Assembly: GCF_036588685.1 (NCBI RefSeq)
Contig: NC_086376.1
Coordinates: 61,217,166 to 61,281,165, forward strand
Origin: Mytilus trossulus
Taxonomy: Eukaryota > Mollusca > Bivalvia > Mytilida > Mytilidae
DNA: 64,000 nt
Direction of reading: 5' to 3'
In this document: positions 1 through 12,841 of the stretch, in pieces
Layout of the letters: the number at the start of each line of letters is the position of its first letter
Numbering within the stretch: the first letter of the stretch is position 1
Notes under the pieces: generated by a model
Database searches by the model: none
What the model saw: the letters and a program-made list of their open reading frames with translations, nothing else
Told to the model about the DNA's origin: nothing
Position numbers and translations under genes: made by a program

Positions 1-2178
1 GTAAAACCAAAACTGAAATAAGTAAGGTAATCAGAACGCAACTTTTAAAATGCGGAAAAGGCATCAATGTTTGATAACTCTATATATTGACAGATCAATT
101 AACCACCCACCTCTGATTTTCAGGTCATATATCAAAGGTGAAGATCAGGACAGCAGTTTGAAAAAATAAATAATGAATTTATGGAAATCATTCCATGATT
201 GTATTGATACATCAAAAGAGAACCTGAACTTGGGTCCAGCAGTTGCTGATTCAAAGGGGGAATCCAAGGTGTGTGGTCACCTCTTTTGAAAAAAAAAAAA
301 TATAATATTTGGTATGAAATTGTTTCCGCATCGTAGTGCTCAGCAGTTAACATAATATATGTTCACTTTTATCGAATAAAAATCACTTTTAAGAATCCTT
401 GATCCGCCCCTGGAAATCCGGATGATAAACCTGGAGTAAAAACAAACTTACAAATTACATCTAGCAGTATGATTACATTTTCTCCCAAGACTGGGTGTTT
501 ATGATAACATATCAGTGTGCCAACCAGATAAAACACTGAGGAAACAGAACTATAAAAACCATCCTTCTATAGGATAGCAGCTGCGTCACAACTCTTTAAA
601 TACAAAAATAATCTAAAGTGTCATGCCACATCACCTTATTTTTATATCAGTAATGCTTGAATTGCTTTTGTTGCATTTATCATGCTTAATCAAAGGGTTA
701 AATTCCTTCAAGATTTCTGTTTAAATCTTTAAAACTTGATTTGAGCCTCATATCACTGATGAGTCTTTTGTAGCGAAAAGAGCATCTGGCGCACAAAATT
801 AGAAGCCTTGAATCTTTGGTGAGGTTATTGGATACAATTTTTGGTCATGTCAGTTATTGGTGAAATTGAAGTCCAATCAACTTGAAACCTAGTACACACA
901 ATTCCAATGATATGATCTTTCTAATTTAATGCCAAATAAATAAGAGTTTTTACTCCATATTCACGGTCCACTGAACATAGAAAACTATAGTGCAGATGGA
1001 GCATCCCTATACTCTGGACACATTTTTGTTTTGTAAATGTTAAGAGATAACAACTGATGGATGTAACAGTAGAAGAGGTCAGATATCAGAATGAGAGTTC
1101 TTTTTATTGTACTTATCATGATTATCATCAAGTTGCATTATTTACATTCATAAAATAAAAAACATTGCAATAATTTCTTAATTTAGAGTTAATGTATATT
1201 GTGGTGCATTCCAACAAAACAGATTACCAATTATGTAGCAATAACAATTGTTTTTTTTTTAGTTTATAGAGTTCATACAGTCAAACAATGGACTACAAAT
1301 TACCAGTAGAACAATATCAAAGCTTTAATTGACAAAAAGTCTTAATGACTACTATGAAAGTACTTTTATTCGTGGGGTACCAATTTTCGTGGTTTTCGTG
1401 GATGACTTTATCCACAAATTTAAGTGTCCAACAAAATAAAAACGACCATTGTCCAAATCAATACATCATGACATGGAAAGGTTCCCAATCGGTAGGTTTG
1501 ACTACTGATATGAAGTCTTTTATGAAAGCATGAATATATTGATTAATTCCAAATCTGAGAATACTTGATAAGCAGTCACTGAACTACAACCAAATGCAGG
1601 ATTATACCCATTTAATCTTTAATAACCTAAACTGTACAACTTTTGATCTTTTAATTCTCTTAAAAAATATTTTTAATCGATGAAAGTCAGATTTCCAGTA
1701 TTGATATGCTAGTATGATAAAGACTTATTCATTTTATATCTTCATAGTTCTCGTACATATGGGATATTATAATTTCATGCTGGGCTTAATTTTGATAAGA
1801 ATTATTTGACAATTCAAAATCGGTTTATAGCATTTTCTTATGTTACTGTTTTCTGTAGGTGACATGTTTATGGCCTAATTAACACCTGTAATGGTCTTAA
1901 ATCTGTTGATCACTTTATCATTGGTTAATAAGTGTTATCTCTATGATTTACACCAGTCAATGTTTACTTTATAATTTCCTCAATCCAGACTATTTGTAAC
2001 CTTTGTTTCTAAAGGCTTTAATTTTAAATTATTTCATTTTTTGGGAAACTAAAATCCACGAATTTAAAAACCCACAAACATTTTAATTTTGCTCAAAACC
2101 AGGAAAATTAATACCCATGAATCAAAGTACTTTCACAGTATTACATTATTTATGAAAGTCATCTCATGAGTATAATAT
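1..2178. other. Intergenic sequence downstream of the C1orf43 homologue
   Basis: No gene is supported. A degraded hammerhead-type repeat lies near 745-800. A dispersed repeat at about 845-1030 contains the phrase AGTCCAATCAACTT and recurs at 2793-3085. The short open frames here have no recognisable domain. Confidence 0.6.
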
Positions 2179-5100
2179 TCAACAAGAAGTATCAGTCTTG
2201 TTCAGAGATTCTTTATTATCTCTTTCAGTGCTACCACCTCGTGTACTTGTAGTTAACTCAATACTAGCACTACTTTGACTAGAATGACCACTGTCCAGTA
2301 AACTAGAATGGACACTACTATCTGTTCTGGACCTGTATCTTATTTCTCCAGGTCTTGTTCCACTTTTTCCTTTAGTCTCTGCTTTGTCAGGATGAACATT
2401 TGTCTTAGTTTTCACAATACCCTTCCTTTCCGAGTCAAATATAACCTCAGTTTCAAGCTTAGATGCTTTATCTAAGGGCATACCACGCTTTTTTCTCAGG
2501 CCCACTCTTAAACATGTTATAAGTTCTTCTAAAAGTACCATGTAATTATTATACTGATCTTCACCAAAGTCGTTAGGATCATGTCTAGCATGTTCATATG
2601 AATCACAGAATTTATGTATAAGATCTTCAGATGACGTACTCAGATATGCAGTATAAAGACCAAACAGATATCCTCTTACATTCTTTGATGGATGTCTGCC
2701 TATAGAATCTGGTTCTTCTTCTTTCAGAACTTCATCTGTGAAAAAAAACCAGTAAATAATAAATACAAAATTAGTTTTTCTGAAATTATATTTTTTATGC
2801 CCCATCTACTAAAGTAGAGGGGGCATTATGTTTTCTGGTCTTCACCTCTGTCCGTCCATCCATTCGTCCTGCTTCAGGTTAAAGTTTTTTCAATCAAGGT
2901 AGTTTTTGATGAGGCTGAAGTCCAATCAACTTCAAACTTAGTACACATGTTCCTTATGATATGATCTTTCTAATTTTAAAGCCAAATTAGACTTTTGACC
3001 CCAAGTTCACAGTCCACTGAACATAGAAAATGAAAGTGTGAGTTTCAGGTTAAAGGTTTTGGACACATTCTTGTTCTAAAATTATATTTTGTGACTGAAC
3101 TTTTTACATTTATAAAAACAAATGTATGGCATATATATGAACTGCATCAAAATGATACCAAGAGATATTTCGGCACCAAATTGTATATATATATATTATA
3201 ATTAGGCGCTGATCCAGGTTTTGATGTTGGGGATCATAATTTAAACCAATGTTTAATACATTGTGTGAAAAATCTAATTTTTTGTCAGACTAGAACAATC
3301 AAAGTAAATAAACATCTTTTTTGATTGGCATTCAAATTAACATGTCATAAATTATGATTGCATGGAGTGTTTTTACCACTCAGCTGATTTAGTATTGCTA
3401 TCTCATGCTCATCTGATTTTTTTTAATATGTATAAAGTACTCACCAAATTTTGAAAAGGCATCAACTGCTTTCATTCTGTAGTAATAATGATTCGGGACT
3501 GAAATCATAAATAAAATTCAACCAATAGATTACAGATATCGCACATTATTTTCTTAGACAAAAATATATACAGTACGCCCAAGGAGTTTGTAATCCCAAA
3601 CTCCATACTCCGATATTTTTGCTGGTGTAACACCAGGAAACTCCGACATCCCTCCCAAAATTCTCGGAGAAATTTGGGAGTATTCCCTCCGACTTCCGCG
3701 TAAATCCGCTACCTTTTGTACCTATTGTATTAGCGACATCTCTCCCAGTCTGGTGTGACGCGGTGTGACACCAGGTAATTAATTGCCCTAATCCGTCTGA
3801 TCTATGCCGGCACGTGACAGTCAAGGTATGTGAGATTTCTAATGTAATTAAACAATTGTATTTCCTGTCTATTGATTATCAGGTTATATCTGATTGCTTG
3901 AAACAAATGAAAGATTAAAATAAAAAGCAAAACGTTGTTGTTAATTCTTTCAATTACACTGTACATTTTAATCAAGTTTTTAAACAACTACATATATTTG
4001 ATTTTGACTTCCGTTTTTTTAATCAGTAAATAAATATTTAATTTACTAAAAGAGATATAATTGTGCAACAATAAACGGAGACTAACGCTGAATAAATGAG
4101 GGCAGTTTAAAGAAAAATTAAACGTCTCAAAATTTTTATACTACAAGTAAAAAAGAAAATATTATTCACTATATGTTATGCTAATAATTCTACGCCATTT
4201 CCATTTTACGATTACAAAATAAAAGTTTTAAAATCCAAAACGTTGTTGTTAATGCTTTCAATTGTATTAAGTTTTATAAAAAAAAATATCTATACTTGAT
4301 TATGACCTCGTTTTTTATTTATCTGTAATTGATATAACTTACGAAAAGAGACATACTTGCGTGAAAATAAACGGAAACTAACGCTGAAGGTATAAAATGT
4401 GAGCAGTGAGTTTAAAGAAAATTACGTGTCTTAAAACTTGTAAATGCAAGTAAAAAAGAAAATACTATTCACCATTCGTTATGCTTAATAAGTCTACGGC
4501 ATTTTCTCTTCACGATTAGCATTACTTTAGGATATATATAATACATTTCGGCTACAACAGGAATACATCTATAGCTGCATCAACTCGTCGTTGCATAATA
4601 TTCATTTACGCACAATGAATGTAAACTTTTGTGTTGTATTTAGAACAGTGATCTTTAATTCTAATGCAATTTGGATGTAACAATTTTTTTCATTGGCTAA
4701 AAGTGGCCGTCAAATTCACAGTTGACCAGGCGTAACTAAGGAGGGACCCGCCATTTTGAATTGATGAATCAACAAATGTTCGATTACTACTATATAATCG
4801 AAAATAAAACAACACCTACCTCAAATTCGCCGTTTTAATGTAATTTTATCCGAACTTGAAGCGTACAAGTAACGTCATAACCTCCAGCTTGTAAGTTTTA
4901 ATTTGTATGACGTCATGTTTAGCCATGATGTCTTTGTGCCAAAATCATTCATGAAGATTCGCGGATTTTCTTTTATCTGACAAATTTAGACATTTTTTCA
5001 AGTTTTATCGTATTTTTTCTTTTTGTAGTGCATTAGAATCGGAATAACAGTACTGTAGTTGAAGAGTTGCCACCGTCAATTTTTATTTGACGGTCGCAAA

Positions 5101-8100
5101 TCTCCGTTTTACTGTCTCCGCTACGCGTCGCCAGTAAAACTGCATTTGCGACCGTCAAATCTACAATTGACGGTGGCAACTCTTCAACTACAGTACTGTT
5201 ATTCCTTAAATATTTTTAAAACAATTAATTGCCGTGGGAAGACGACACGCATCTCAGTGATCAACAGTGCGTGGTTGAACTTGAACTTGACCTCGCTCAC
5301 AATATTGAATGCTAAAAATAGTGACATTAATTTTGTCCACGAGATTTTTATTTGGCGGGAAATAGTATCATGTAACAGTAAACTCAGGTGACCTTTCTGG
5401 ATAACCGTGGGAAAATTCATTGAAGGTTTAAACTTGCTTTGTAATGATTGACATTTGTGTGCGTTAATATTGAGGCTCTAGAAGGTCATTTTGCAATTGA
5501 TTAACCGGATTCTAAATTTTATTCCTTTTCTGAATAAACGAACATCAGCCTTTTATTTATACGTTTCTCAGTCAACAGAGGACATAAACCTGGACATTAT
5601 TTATACTTCCATAGTCAACACTATACATTAATGGTAGATGAAAACAGGATGCATGTCGTTCAGTTCCTGATGGACGTTGGTAGAGATCCTCTGTGAAAAT
5701 GTGTCGATCGTAAAAATCCGATCCACATTTTTTTTTACATATTTCTTTCTTGTACGATATAATTTCATTTTAATATTCTATAGTATAAATTGTTGAAATA
5801 CTTCTTTTTATATTTCGCCGAGGACTTTTAACGAGCAGTAAAATACGGATTGCGCCAATCCAATTTTATTTTAAATAATAAAAGATCAATAACAGATCAT
5901 AACAAATAAAAAACACGTGATTTTATTTCTTCATATAATTAAATAAGGTTGTGATTATTGTGTTGTGTCTGGGCGGGGAATTATCTCAGTATTATGAATA
6001 TAGGGCTGCCACATTGCATACAAAACTATTTGTCACTTTACAGTTTCTTTTTCAAATTCAAATATTTCAAGTCGGTAATCTACCGAGGTAGTGGAACATA
6101 ATATTTTACATTTCAAAATAAATTGAAAGTAACAGAGTTCACTTGTTGGTCCGATAAATTAACTCTAGGGTTTGATTTAGATTGGACAAATTACCGTAAA
6201 AACATCATTTTGTTTTAAGCCAGTTGATATTAATTATATAATATTGAACTATTAATGAACCGGATATTGCTCACTGAGTAGGCCATAAAAGGTTCTAATT
6301 GTGGTAAAATCATCTTTGATGAAACTTTGTTGAAAATTATGAACTGATCGGACTATAATGAAAATACTAAATAAGTATTTTATTCGTATTTTTATACGTT
6401 TTTACGTTTTATTTCATATGACAATGACATGGGCATATGCATACAAGAATAATTATCTTATTTTAAATAAAAATGTCACACTTTTATCTGACAATGAATG
6501 GACATTTAAATAACGTATTTTAAAGCACACAGGTGCAATCAAGATCGATTAAATGTACAAAGGTAATAAATCTGGCTAATCCGATTATGTTGTCACGCGT
6601 CATTAATTTTCAGTTCATCCGATGGGCAATAAACCAATTAACAGCCACGCGGTGTTGGGAGAGAATCTTTGGAGGAAATTGGGAGTAGAATCCGTGATTC
6701 GCGGTGTCACACCGCCACACTCGGAAATCGGTGATAAAAGTTCGCGATTACAAACTCTCTGGGCGTACTGTATTCCAGGGAAAAAAACTTTTCTGCCACC
6801 TTTTCTGAAGCAAACTGTTGTTATAAACTGAACATCTAAATGAATAACAGATTTTAATCAAATTTAACATGCAACTAGAGCATGAGAAACTGTAGGATAT
6901 AAAATACACATGATATACAGTGTGTCACTTTTATATTTTTTTCAAGGTAGAGTAAATAAAACATCAGGAAAATAAGAGTAAAGAATACACAAATTTAAGT
7001 TACATGTAAATGTTCCGTTCTTGTCTTTTTGTTTTGAGGGATAGGTTATATTAAATCAAAGACATATATACAAAATAGATGTGTTTATATATCTCTGGTA
7101 ATACTGTCTGTTCTTTTCATTAAAGGGACTAATATACAAAAAGGCATTTCTACAATATACTTAGAGTTGTCTTTCTTTCTATATTTTGAAATCTGTTAAA
7201 TTGCCTTAAATTAAAATTGTTATGAGACAAGTAAATTTATTGAAAATGTGCTCAGAAATTTTGGTATACATTTTTAGTCACATTAAAAAGTATATATTAA
7301 CCTCTCTTAAATAATAACTCCCTTAACATATTTCCACTCTACAATTAGACAATGATAAAACATTATCAATTATACATATCATCTATTTTTAATGTGCATA
7401 TTTTTGTAGATGTATCATTGTTAGAGGATTCGAAATAACAAACAAACAATATTGTAGTGTTTACCTGTTTTAGCTGTTTCTGAAACCTTGGGGTTCAGTA
7501 ATAATGGTTCATGTCTAATAAGGGCTGTCCTTTCCAGCTGGCTTAAAATCTTTTCTTTTAGATCCTACAAATGAACATGATGAATGATAAAAATAACATA
7601 GATCTTGATTGTAAATTAGAAAATCACACTTCTAAATTTGAGATCAATCTAGATATATTTTTTTTTTAAATGTTCATTTCCTTCGCATTCTTCTTTTTCA
7701 CACATCAAAAGTTAAATGTTTATAGATACACATTTTGATGTATTGGTTGATTCATCTCTTGATTGTTCCGAAACAGATTTGAGGAATAAAATAACCGGGA
7801 ATTATATTTTGATTTTAGCTTTTTTAATTACATTAAAGTAATCAGTATATATATGTCATCTTATTAGGTATTGTTGAGAACATCCTCATATTTTTTCAAA
7901 CTATATATTTATATAAATATACATGTTTCTTCAGTAAAAACTCACTTATCGAAAAACTGGTTCAAAATTTTGTATGCACTGATGGGTCAAGGATAATTTT
8001 TACATTATTTTTTTGGTGGAATACAATGTTGATCTCGTTTTGTTAAAAAAAAAAGTCACAATATAAAAGCATCTATGTCATAAATTTTATAGAATGAACA

Positions 8101-8889
8101 ACATGGAATCATACCTGATTTGTTTAATTTAAGTACACTGCAAAGAGTGAGTTTATATATCAGAACAGAAAACATACCTTTGGTGCATCAAGCCCAATGG
8201 ATACATGTGGTGGTCTTGTTGCCTTCCATGCAAATCTAATAATTTGTCTCTTGGCTAGTATAAACAGAAGGAAAAATACCTGAAAAGAGAAAAATCTGAT
8301 AATACATGTATATACCTTATTAGGTCACTAGCACACTATGTAACAAATTTATCTTACCGCCTATCTTAACATGTGAAATTTAGACTAGTGACCTATCAAA
8401 ATGAGCAAGTCTGCAATACTTTAGCATTAATTAAGAAACTAGCTACTTCCATTGATCCTACAAAACAGATGCCAACAATATCACTTGCTTTTTTTTAATG
8501 TGTTTTATGAATTTATTTCCATCTTAATCATCAATTTCTTCGTCTGTTGAAACCTTGTAGATTTTTTCTCAGTACCCTTTTTTTTATAGAGGGAAGTAAC
8601 ACCACTACTTACCCTGTATGAAATAAGTCTGGCATCCCTTTTGTCTAATATGGAATATAAAGGGATGTAATGCCACTACTAACCATGTATGAATTTACTA
8701 TGAAATAAGCCCTGCCTCCCTATATATCTACTAACCTAATATCAAATATACACGGTCTCCATGAGGACGCTTTTAACCAATCATATTCCTTGAAATGTAT
8801 AGGAGGTAGATAAAAATACATACCAATGCACCTGCTCCTATAAACAATACTACACTAATAACAGAGATGTCTTTTGATAATTCACCCAT
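2179..8889 (-). CDS. C1orf43: C1orf43/NICE-3 homologue, five coding exons
   Basis: Coding exons read on the minus strand are 8889-8824, 8279-8178, 7564-7465, 3498-3445 and 2735-2179. All junctions are GT..AG and all phases join, giving 292 residues (human protein about 253). Exon 1 and the start of exon 2 encode one membrane segment (about residues 8-31). It is followed by the basic stretch KRQIIRFAWK and then PPHVSIGLDAPK, which match the human protein's KRQIMRFAMK and PHVPVGHNAPK. Exon 3 begins DLKEKI, exon 4 has YYYRMKAVDAF, and exon 5 has GRHPSKNVRGYLFGLY and the SYEHARHDP region, all in family order. The last 70 or so residues are Ser/Thr-rich and not conserved. The vertebrate protein is a single-pass membrane protein reported in macrophage phagocytosis screens; its biochemistry is unclear. 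A splice acceptor just upstream of the ATG (near 8939) implies a non-coding first exon further up, not located. The family call is firm; function here is by homology only. Confidence 0.9.
2793..3085 (+). repeat. Dispersed repeat in the last intron of the C1orf43 homologue
   Basis: It begins with a short inverted pair (ATGCCCC..GGGGGCAT) and runs through a GTCCGTCC-rich segment. It then shares a long stretch with 845-1030, including AGTCCAATCAACTT and CAGTCCACTGAACATAG. It sits between exon 4 (ending 3445) and exon 5 (starting 2735). Class is unknown; sequence of this type recurs in bivalve introns. Confidence 0.55.
3931..4516. repeat. Diverged tandem duplication, period about 309 bp
   Basis: Two copies start at AACGTTGTTGTTAAT (3931 and 4240). 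They run in parallel through AATAAACGGA.ACTAACGCTGAA, AAGTAAAAAAGAAAATA and a terminal TTACGAT/CACGATTAG. Small indels and substitutions show it is old. It lies inside the 3571-6770 element. Confidence 0.7.
5041..5205. repeat. 165-bp near-perfect foldback hairpin
   Basis: The segment starts GGAATAACAGTACTG and ends with the reverse complement. Its arms of about 74 bases differ at only a few positions, around a 17-base loop that contains TACGCG. Within each arm is a smaller repeat of GACGGT. It looks like a small foldback element (MITE type) nested in the larger TIR element; a structured RNA cannot be excluded. Confidence 0.75.
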
Positions 8890-8940
8890 TTTATCTGCAT
8901 TCTACGTACATTTGTATACATGCATACAATCTTCGTCTGA
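8824..8940 (-). other. Exon 2 boundary of C1orf43 homologue: 5'UTR acceptor and start codon
   Basis: On the minus strand a T-rich tract ends in CAG at about 8940-8938. It is followed by roughly 50 untranslated bases and then ATG at 8889. The exon ends at 8824 before a GTATGT donor. This implies that transcription starts at an upstream non-coding exon, somewhere in 9.4-10.8 kb. No convincing TATA box or donor could be fixed there; one GTAAGT donor near 10605 is a candidate only. Confidence 0.6.
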
Positions 8941-9062
8941 AAAAAACATGCAGAAATCTTTAATATTGATTAATACAAAATTTAATGTAACAGTGTTTTA
9001 GTTCATCACTTAAAGTCTTAAACTACTAAATAAAGTCATCATACAGTGTAGATACCAGGACT

Positions 9063-9180
9063 AAATTTAGTTTAACGATGGCGCCACCCCATCGTTCAAA
9101 TGTCTTGCGCCATCATCAAATGACTCACGCCATCGTTCAATTGTCTTCCACCATCGTTCAAAAACTTTGATCATTTTTAT
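9063..9180. repeat. Short tandem repeat built on CGCCATCGTTCAA
   Basis: About four imperfect units of 20-30 bases carry CATCGTTCAA (one has CATCATCAAA), separated by TGTCTT-like spacers. A single related unit appears again near 10198-10215. It lies just upstream of the C1orf43 start region, possibly in its promoter or first intron. No function is visible. Confidence 0.5.
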
Positions 9181-11717
9181 AGCCTGACGCCATTTTTTTA
9201 GCAATTATAATCAAATGCATGTACATTGTAATTGCATAACCCTCAGGCTTTTTATAGTATAATTAAATACAGTTCTAATGCCTGAGGGATATCCGGATTA
9301 AGAACGCTTTTCACTTGTACCTGAGATTGTATAGGTACATTTTTGTAGATCTACAATGTACATTTTGTACAAACCAGACAGGAGATAGAAGATTCATTTG
9401 TTGAATCATTTAACAAAGTTTCCGCAAATGCTTATGATAATTCAGATTAAAAAAATAAATTAATAATCCGGTTACAAAGTTTAACAAGTCGAACACGTGC
9501 ATTTATTTTGACTTACGAAATCAGCATCCCCCTTTTTGATAAGATGTAAAACAGTAATTATTATTTCATCGCAAATAACTCGAGTACTGCTGTATAGTAA
9601 GCCTTGTAACGATAATATAGAATTACTTTAAAAGTTAAAAGGTAAAAGCTTTTAATATTTCTCGTAAAGAAATATCACATTGTAATTCCGAATTCATTTC
9701 GTAGTTTACAATCAAATTGATACATCCACGTTTCCGGTTTCTTTTCAGACTCGAAAGATGCATGTTGCATAGCATCAATTTGCTAGATAAATTCATTAAA
9801 AACCTTTTCATTTGGCAACGTTTGATTAACAAATCTTTTTAACCTAAAAACATGTAACGACTTGTTTTGTCGTTGCTGCAAACCAGCCATACTGGTAATG
9901 GGTTCATGACAGTTTGACAGTATCCGTGAAAAATAAGCTCCACATGATTTTTAACCCCTATAACAATTACTATAAATAGCAAGAAAACTACATTGGGACC
10001 TTCGTGATAGCTATTGGTAATTCTCGACTAAGGTAAAGGGAGGGGGCATGAGGGCTTGGCCTGTGAAGGGTTACAAACGGCAATTATTGAAAAAATATAT
10101 ACTTCACGATATGTTCCACTATCCTTATGTGGAGGGATGAAATACTTTCGATCGCGCTACACTGTACAGGGTAGTTACGGTTTATGATGGTGAAAGTTCC
10201 TCCATCGTTCAATTTTCATCCATGGAGATCCCTGAGGAATACAAATGTTTTTATATTCGAGTCAGATTTTTTTCACTGACATGACTGAAGCCCTTCAGTG
10301 CTAACAATTAAAATTATTAAGTCAAAATTTAACACTAGTATTAAGGTTTATCATAACAAATTGGCAAATACGACCTTCTTATCACCTAAAGAAACTACTG
10401 TGTACATATTACATGTGCAATTTGGGAAGTTTTTATGTTTTTAAATATATAAAACTAAAATATATGAACATGCATGAAATACTTGCCACTGGACGTTAAA
10501 CACTTAGTATAAAGCTGGCATTAAGGTAGCGCCTTCCTCATATTAATCATAAATAACTGAGTTTTCTGACAGCGTAACACTAACAGGTGCTAGACAAAAC
10601 TAACTTACAAAATGTACATACTCAATCTACTTTGTTCGAAAGACAGAATTGCGCTAGTTTATTTTTCTTCACATAGTAGTCCACCTTTATAGTTATTTAC
10701 GATGTCCACATAATTATTTCAAATACCTGTCACAGCATTACTTAACAGCATAGCATACAAATTAAAAACAACAACAAACTATTATTTTAAAACCGGAAAT
10801 GTAAGACTATAATTAAGCTACTAAACCGAACCGGATTCGACATGAACAAGATCCGTATAAAAGTTAAATATTATGATAGGCCTACTTCAAATTAAAAAAA
10901 GAAAGAAATTTGTGTATATGTCGTGTACAAGACCATATTTCAAAGTGGAAAGAAAGTATAAAATAAAAGCACCAGTAGTATACCGCTATTCAATAGTCAT
11001 ACTTCGATTAAGCAAAATCACATTCTGGTAATAAACGAAAACCGAAGAAAAGACATCAACTATAGGTGGAAAATAGTGGAACAACAGATACACTGAACTG
11101 CAACAAAAGACAACACCAACAAACATAGAGACAGTAGATAAAAGACATGCCGGACAAAGTACTTAAATCTTTCACATTCAACGAATGTTGTTTTAATAGA
11201 CATTTTTGCAATACAATATACCACTGTTTTAACTTCTGCATACTCAGTAAGTGATATGACAGTTTTTTATCGGTCTTTCTATTTGTTGATTTTGTGGTTA
11301 AACGTATATATCTTGTTTCAATATTCCCCATGGATTTTGAATTGCATAAAAAGTTGAACAAAAATATTTGTACGAAATCAGAAACAATAGAGTATAAATA
11401 TGAGAAAACAAGCTATTCAAGCTAAATGTTAACATTGTTTTTCCTTTCGTTTCGTTTCGTTTGCGCTTTCACGGTCGTTTGGAATGGAACTGGTTTGCGA
11501 AATAAGATCATATTCTTCTTTATTTATTTTCTCTCTTAATAGAGTAATGCAAGTTTCTACTTATATTACTCCTACTTTTCTTAATTTACATTGGACTTTG
11601 GTATCTTGTAAATCCTTTTTGTTGTGTATAAAATGAAAGAAAAGTATAAGGTTTCAACAAGAATTTTTATATTCAATTCTTAACATATTTGCATCAACAG
11701 TACAACATATCGTCTTT
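9181..11717. other. Intergenic region upstream of the C1orf43 homologue
   Basis: The promoter and first non-coding exon of the C1orf43 homologue should lie here, but no start site can be fixed. ETS-like CCGGAA cores on the minus strand occur near 9735 and 10790. No protein-coding gene is supported. Confidence 0.4.
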
Positions 11718-12204
11718 CTAGTCTTCAGAGTCACAATTATGACATATAAATATTTTGTCTCCTTTGGTGCATTTTTCATGTGCCCATTCTTTGCAACTTG
11801 TGCACTGAATCCAAGATTCTCTTGATTTACTGTTGGAATATGGTTCTAGACATAATAAGCAAAAACATTCATCTTCGTCGTCTGAATTGTTTGATTTCCT
11901 CGTCTGTTTCTGTTTGTTGGTTCTTCTATGGTTTTTTGGAGGGGCAACTTTCGTTTAACAGTCTTTTGTTGTTTCTGACATTTTCTTTTTTCTTCCTCTT
12001 CAAGTGCGTTTTTTTTTCTGGTGTATCGGTGAGAATAGCAGTCTTCCTCTTTCTACTTGAAGTTTTTCTAGGATTTTTCAATGGAGGAGCTTTTGGGAAT
12101 GGTCGTACTTCGCTTGGGTCATATGATGTTGCTTTTTTCATTTTGGCGATCCTGATGACCTGCTGCTGTCTCTCGGACTGTAGCACTGCAATGTGCTGCT
12201 GCAT
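11718..12204 (-). pseudogene. C-terminal part of a pogo/Tigger-type transposase with zinc finger
   Basis: The minus-strand translation contains SYDPSEVRPFPKAPP and ILTDTPEKK, typical of the tail of jerky/pogo-like transposases in molluscs. After one frame shift near the lysine-rich stretch (about 12010-12030), the reading continues to a PHD-like finger: CFCLLC, then WIQCTSCKEWAHEKC and FICHNC, ending at a TAG at 11720-11718. The matching DDE core lies 2 kb away at 14100-14577 on the same strand. The frame shift and the separation show it is dead. Confidence 0.7.
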
Positions 12205-12809
12205 CTTGTCCTGTCAAAACCAGATAGATGTTTCGTTCTCTGTCAGCCGTGGACGTAGTTGGTAACTGTTAGCTGAGATATGTTGTTGTTCTCAACCATT
12301 ATTATATTGGCGCAGACTTGATACGCGTTGCAAAACAGCACCAGGATTAAATCCCCAGTTCCAGACATATAATTGTTTTCGTCAATGTAACTGTTAACCT
12401 CGGTAATTAAATCTTGGTCATCAGTTATGAAATCTTTGTAGAAGTTTTAATTTCTATTAGCTTCATGTATCAGGTTTTGAAATATCTCTTCAGTCCCGAT
12501 TTTTTCATTTAACTCTGCTTCCATGCAAATCTGAAATGCATAAACAAGGCAGTGTCCGTCACCTCTGTCACCTCTGACGTTTACAAGAACTCGTTGTCGT
12601 TCCTGGAGATATTTTTGCAAATCAGATTCTTTGTTAGGGTCACTTCTCTGTTCTTGATTATCTGTTTTGTCTTGTTCTTTGTTTGATTTTTCTCCCTCGC
12701 GTTGCTCATCTGCTTCTTCTGGTTGATTATCATTTGAATCTTTTTCATTTGTACTACTATTTGGCACAGCGGGTGGAGATTCGTCGCTCATTTGTTCTCT
12801 TTGAATCAA
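12160..12809 (-). pseudogene. Broken OTU-like cysteine protease domain
   Basis: From the ATG at 12809 a strongly charged Glu/Asp/Lys/Gln leader of about 80 residues runs into VRGDRGDGHCLVYAF. This is an OTU catalytic-cysteine motif with the preceding Asp. An in-frame TAA interrupts at 12449-12447, after which the same frame continues with domain-like sequence (DQDLITEVNSYI..GTGDLILVLF) to about 12243. A catalytic-His-like AAAHCSA appears only after a frame shift. OTU domains occur in deubiquitinases and in several invertebrate transposable elements; the setting here favours the latter. Confidence 0.6.
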
Positions 12810-12841
12810 GTCATTAGTAAATTAGCAAATTTAATAATACT

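Larger units (their letters stand above)
3571..6770. mobile_element. 3.2-kb TIR element with TA flanks inside the C1orf43 intron
   Basis: The left end reads CAGTACGCCCAAGGAGTTTG and the right end is its near-perfect reverse complement. Both ends continue for about 26 bases and are flanked by TA, which suggests a Tc1/mariner-like TA target duplication. Subterminal parts on both sides also share GTGTGACACC-type inverted motifs. There is no transposase frame inside, so it would be non-autonomous. It contains a direct tandem duplication (3931-4516) and a nested foldback hairpin (5041-5205). The left end lies only about 70 bases upstream of exon 4 in the same intron. Confidence 0.6.

Noticed and set aside
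11780-12265. Plus-strand 161-codon open frame, hydrophobic and Cys/Phe-rich
   Set aside because: It is antisense to the recognised pogo-type transposase tail and its zinc finger.
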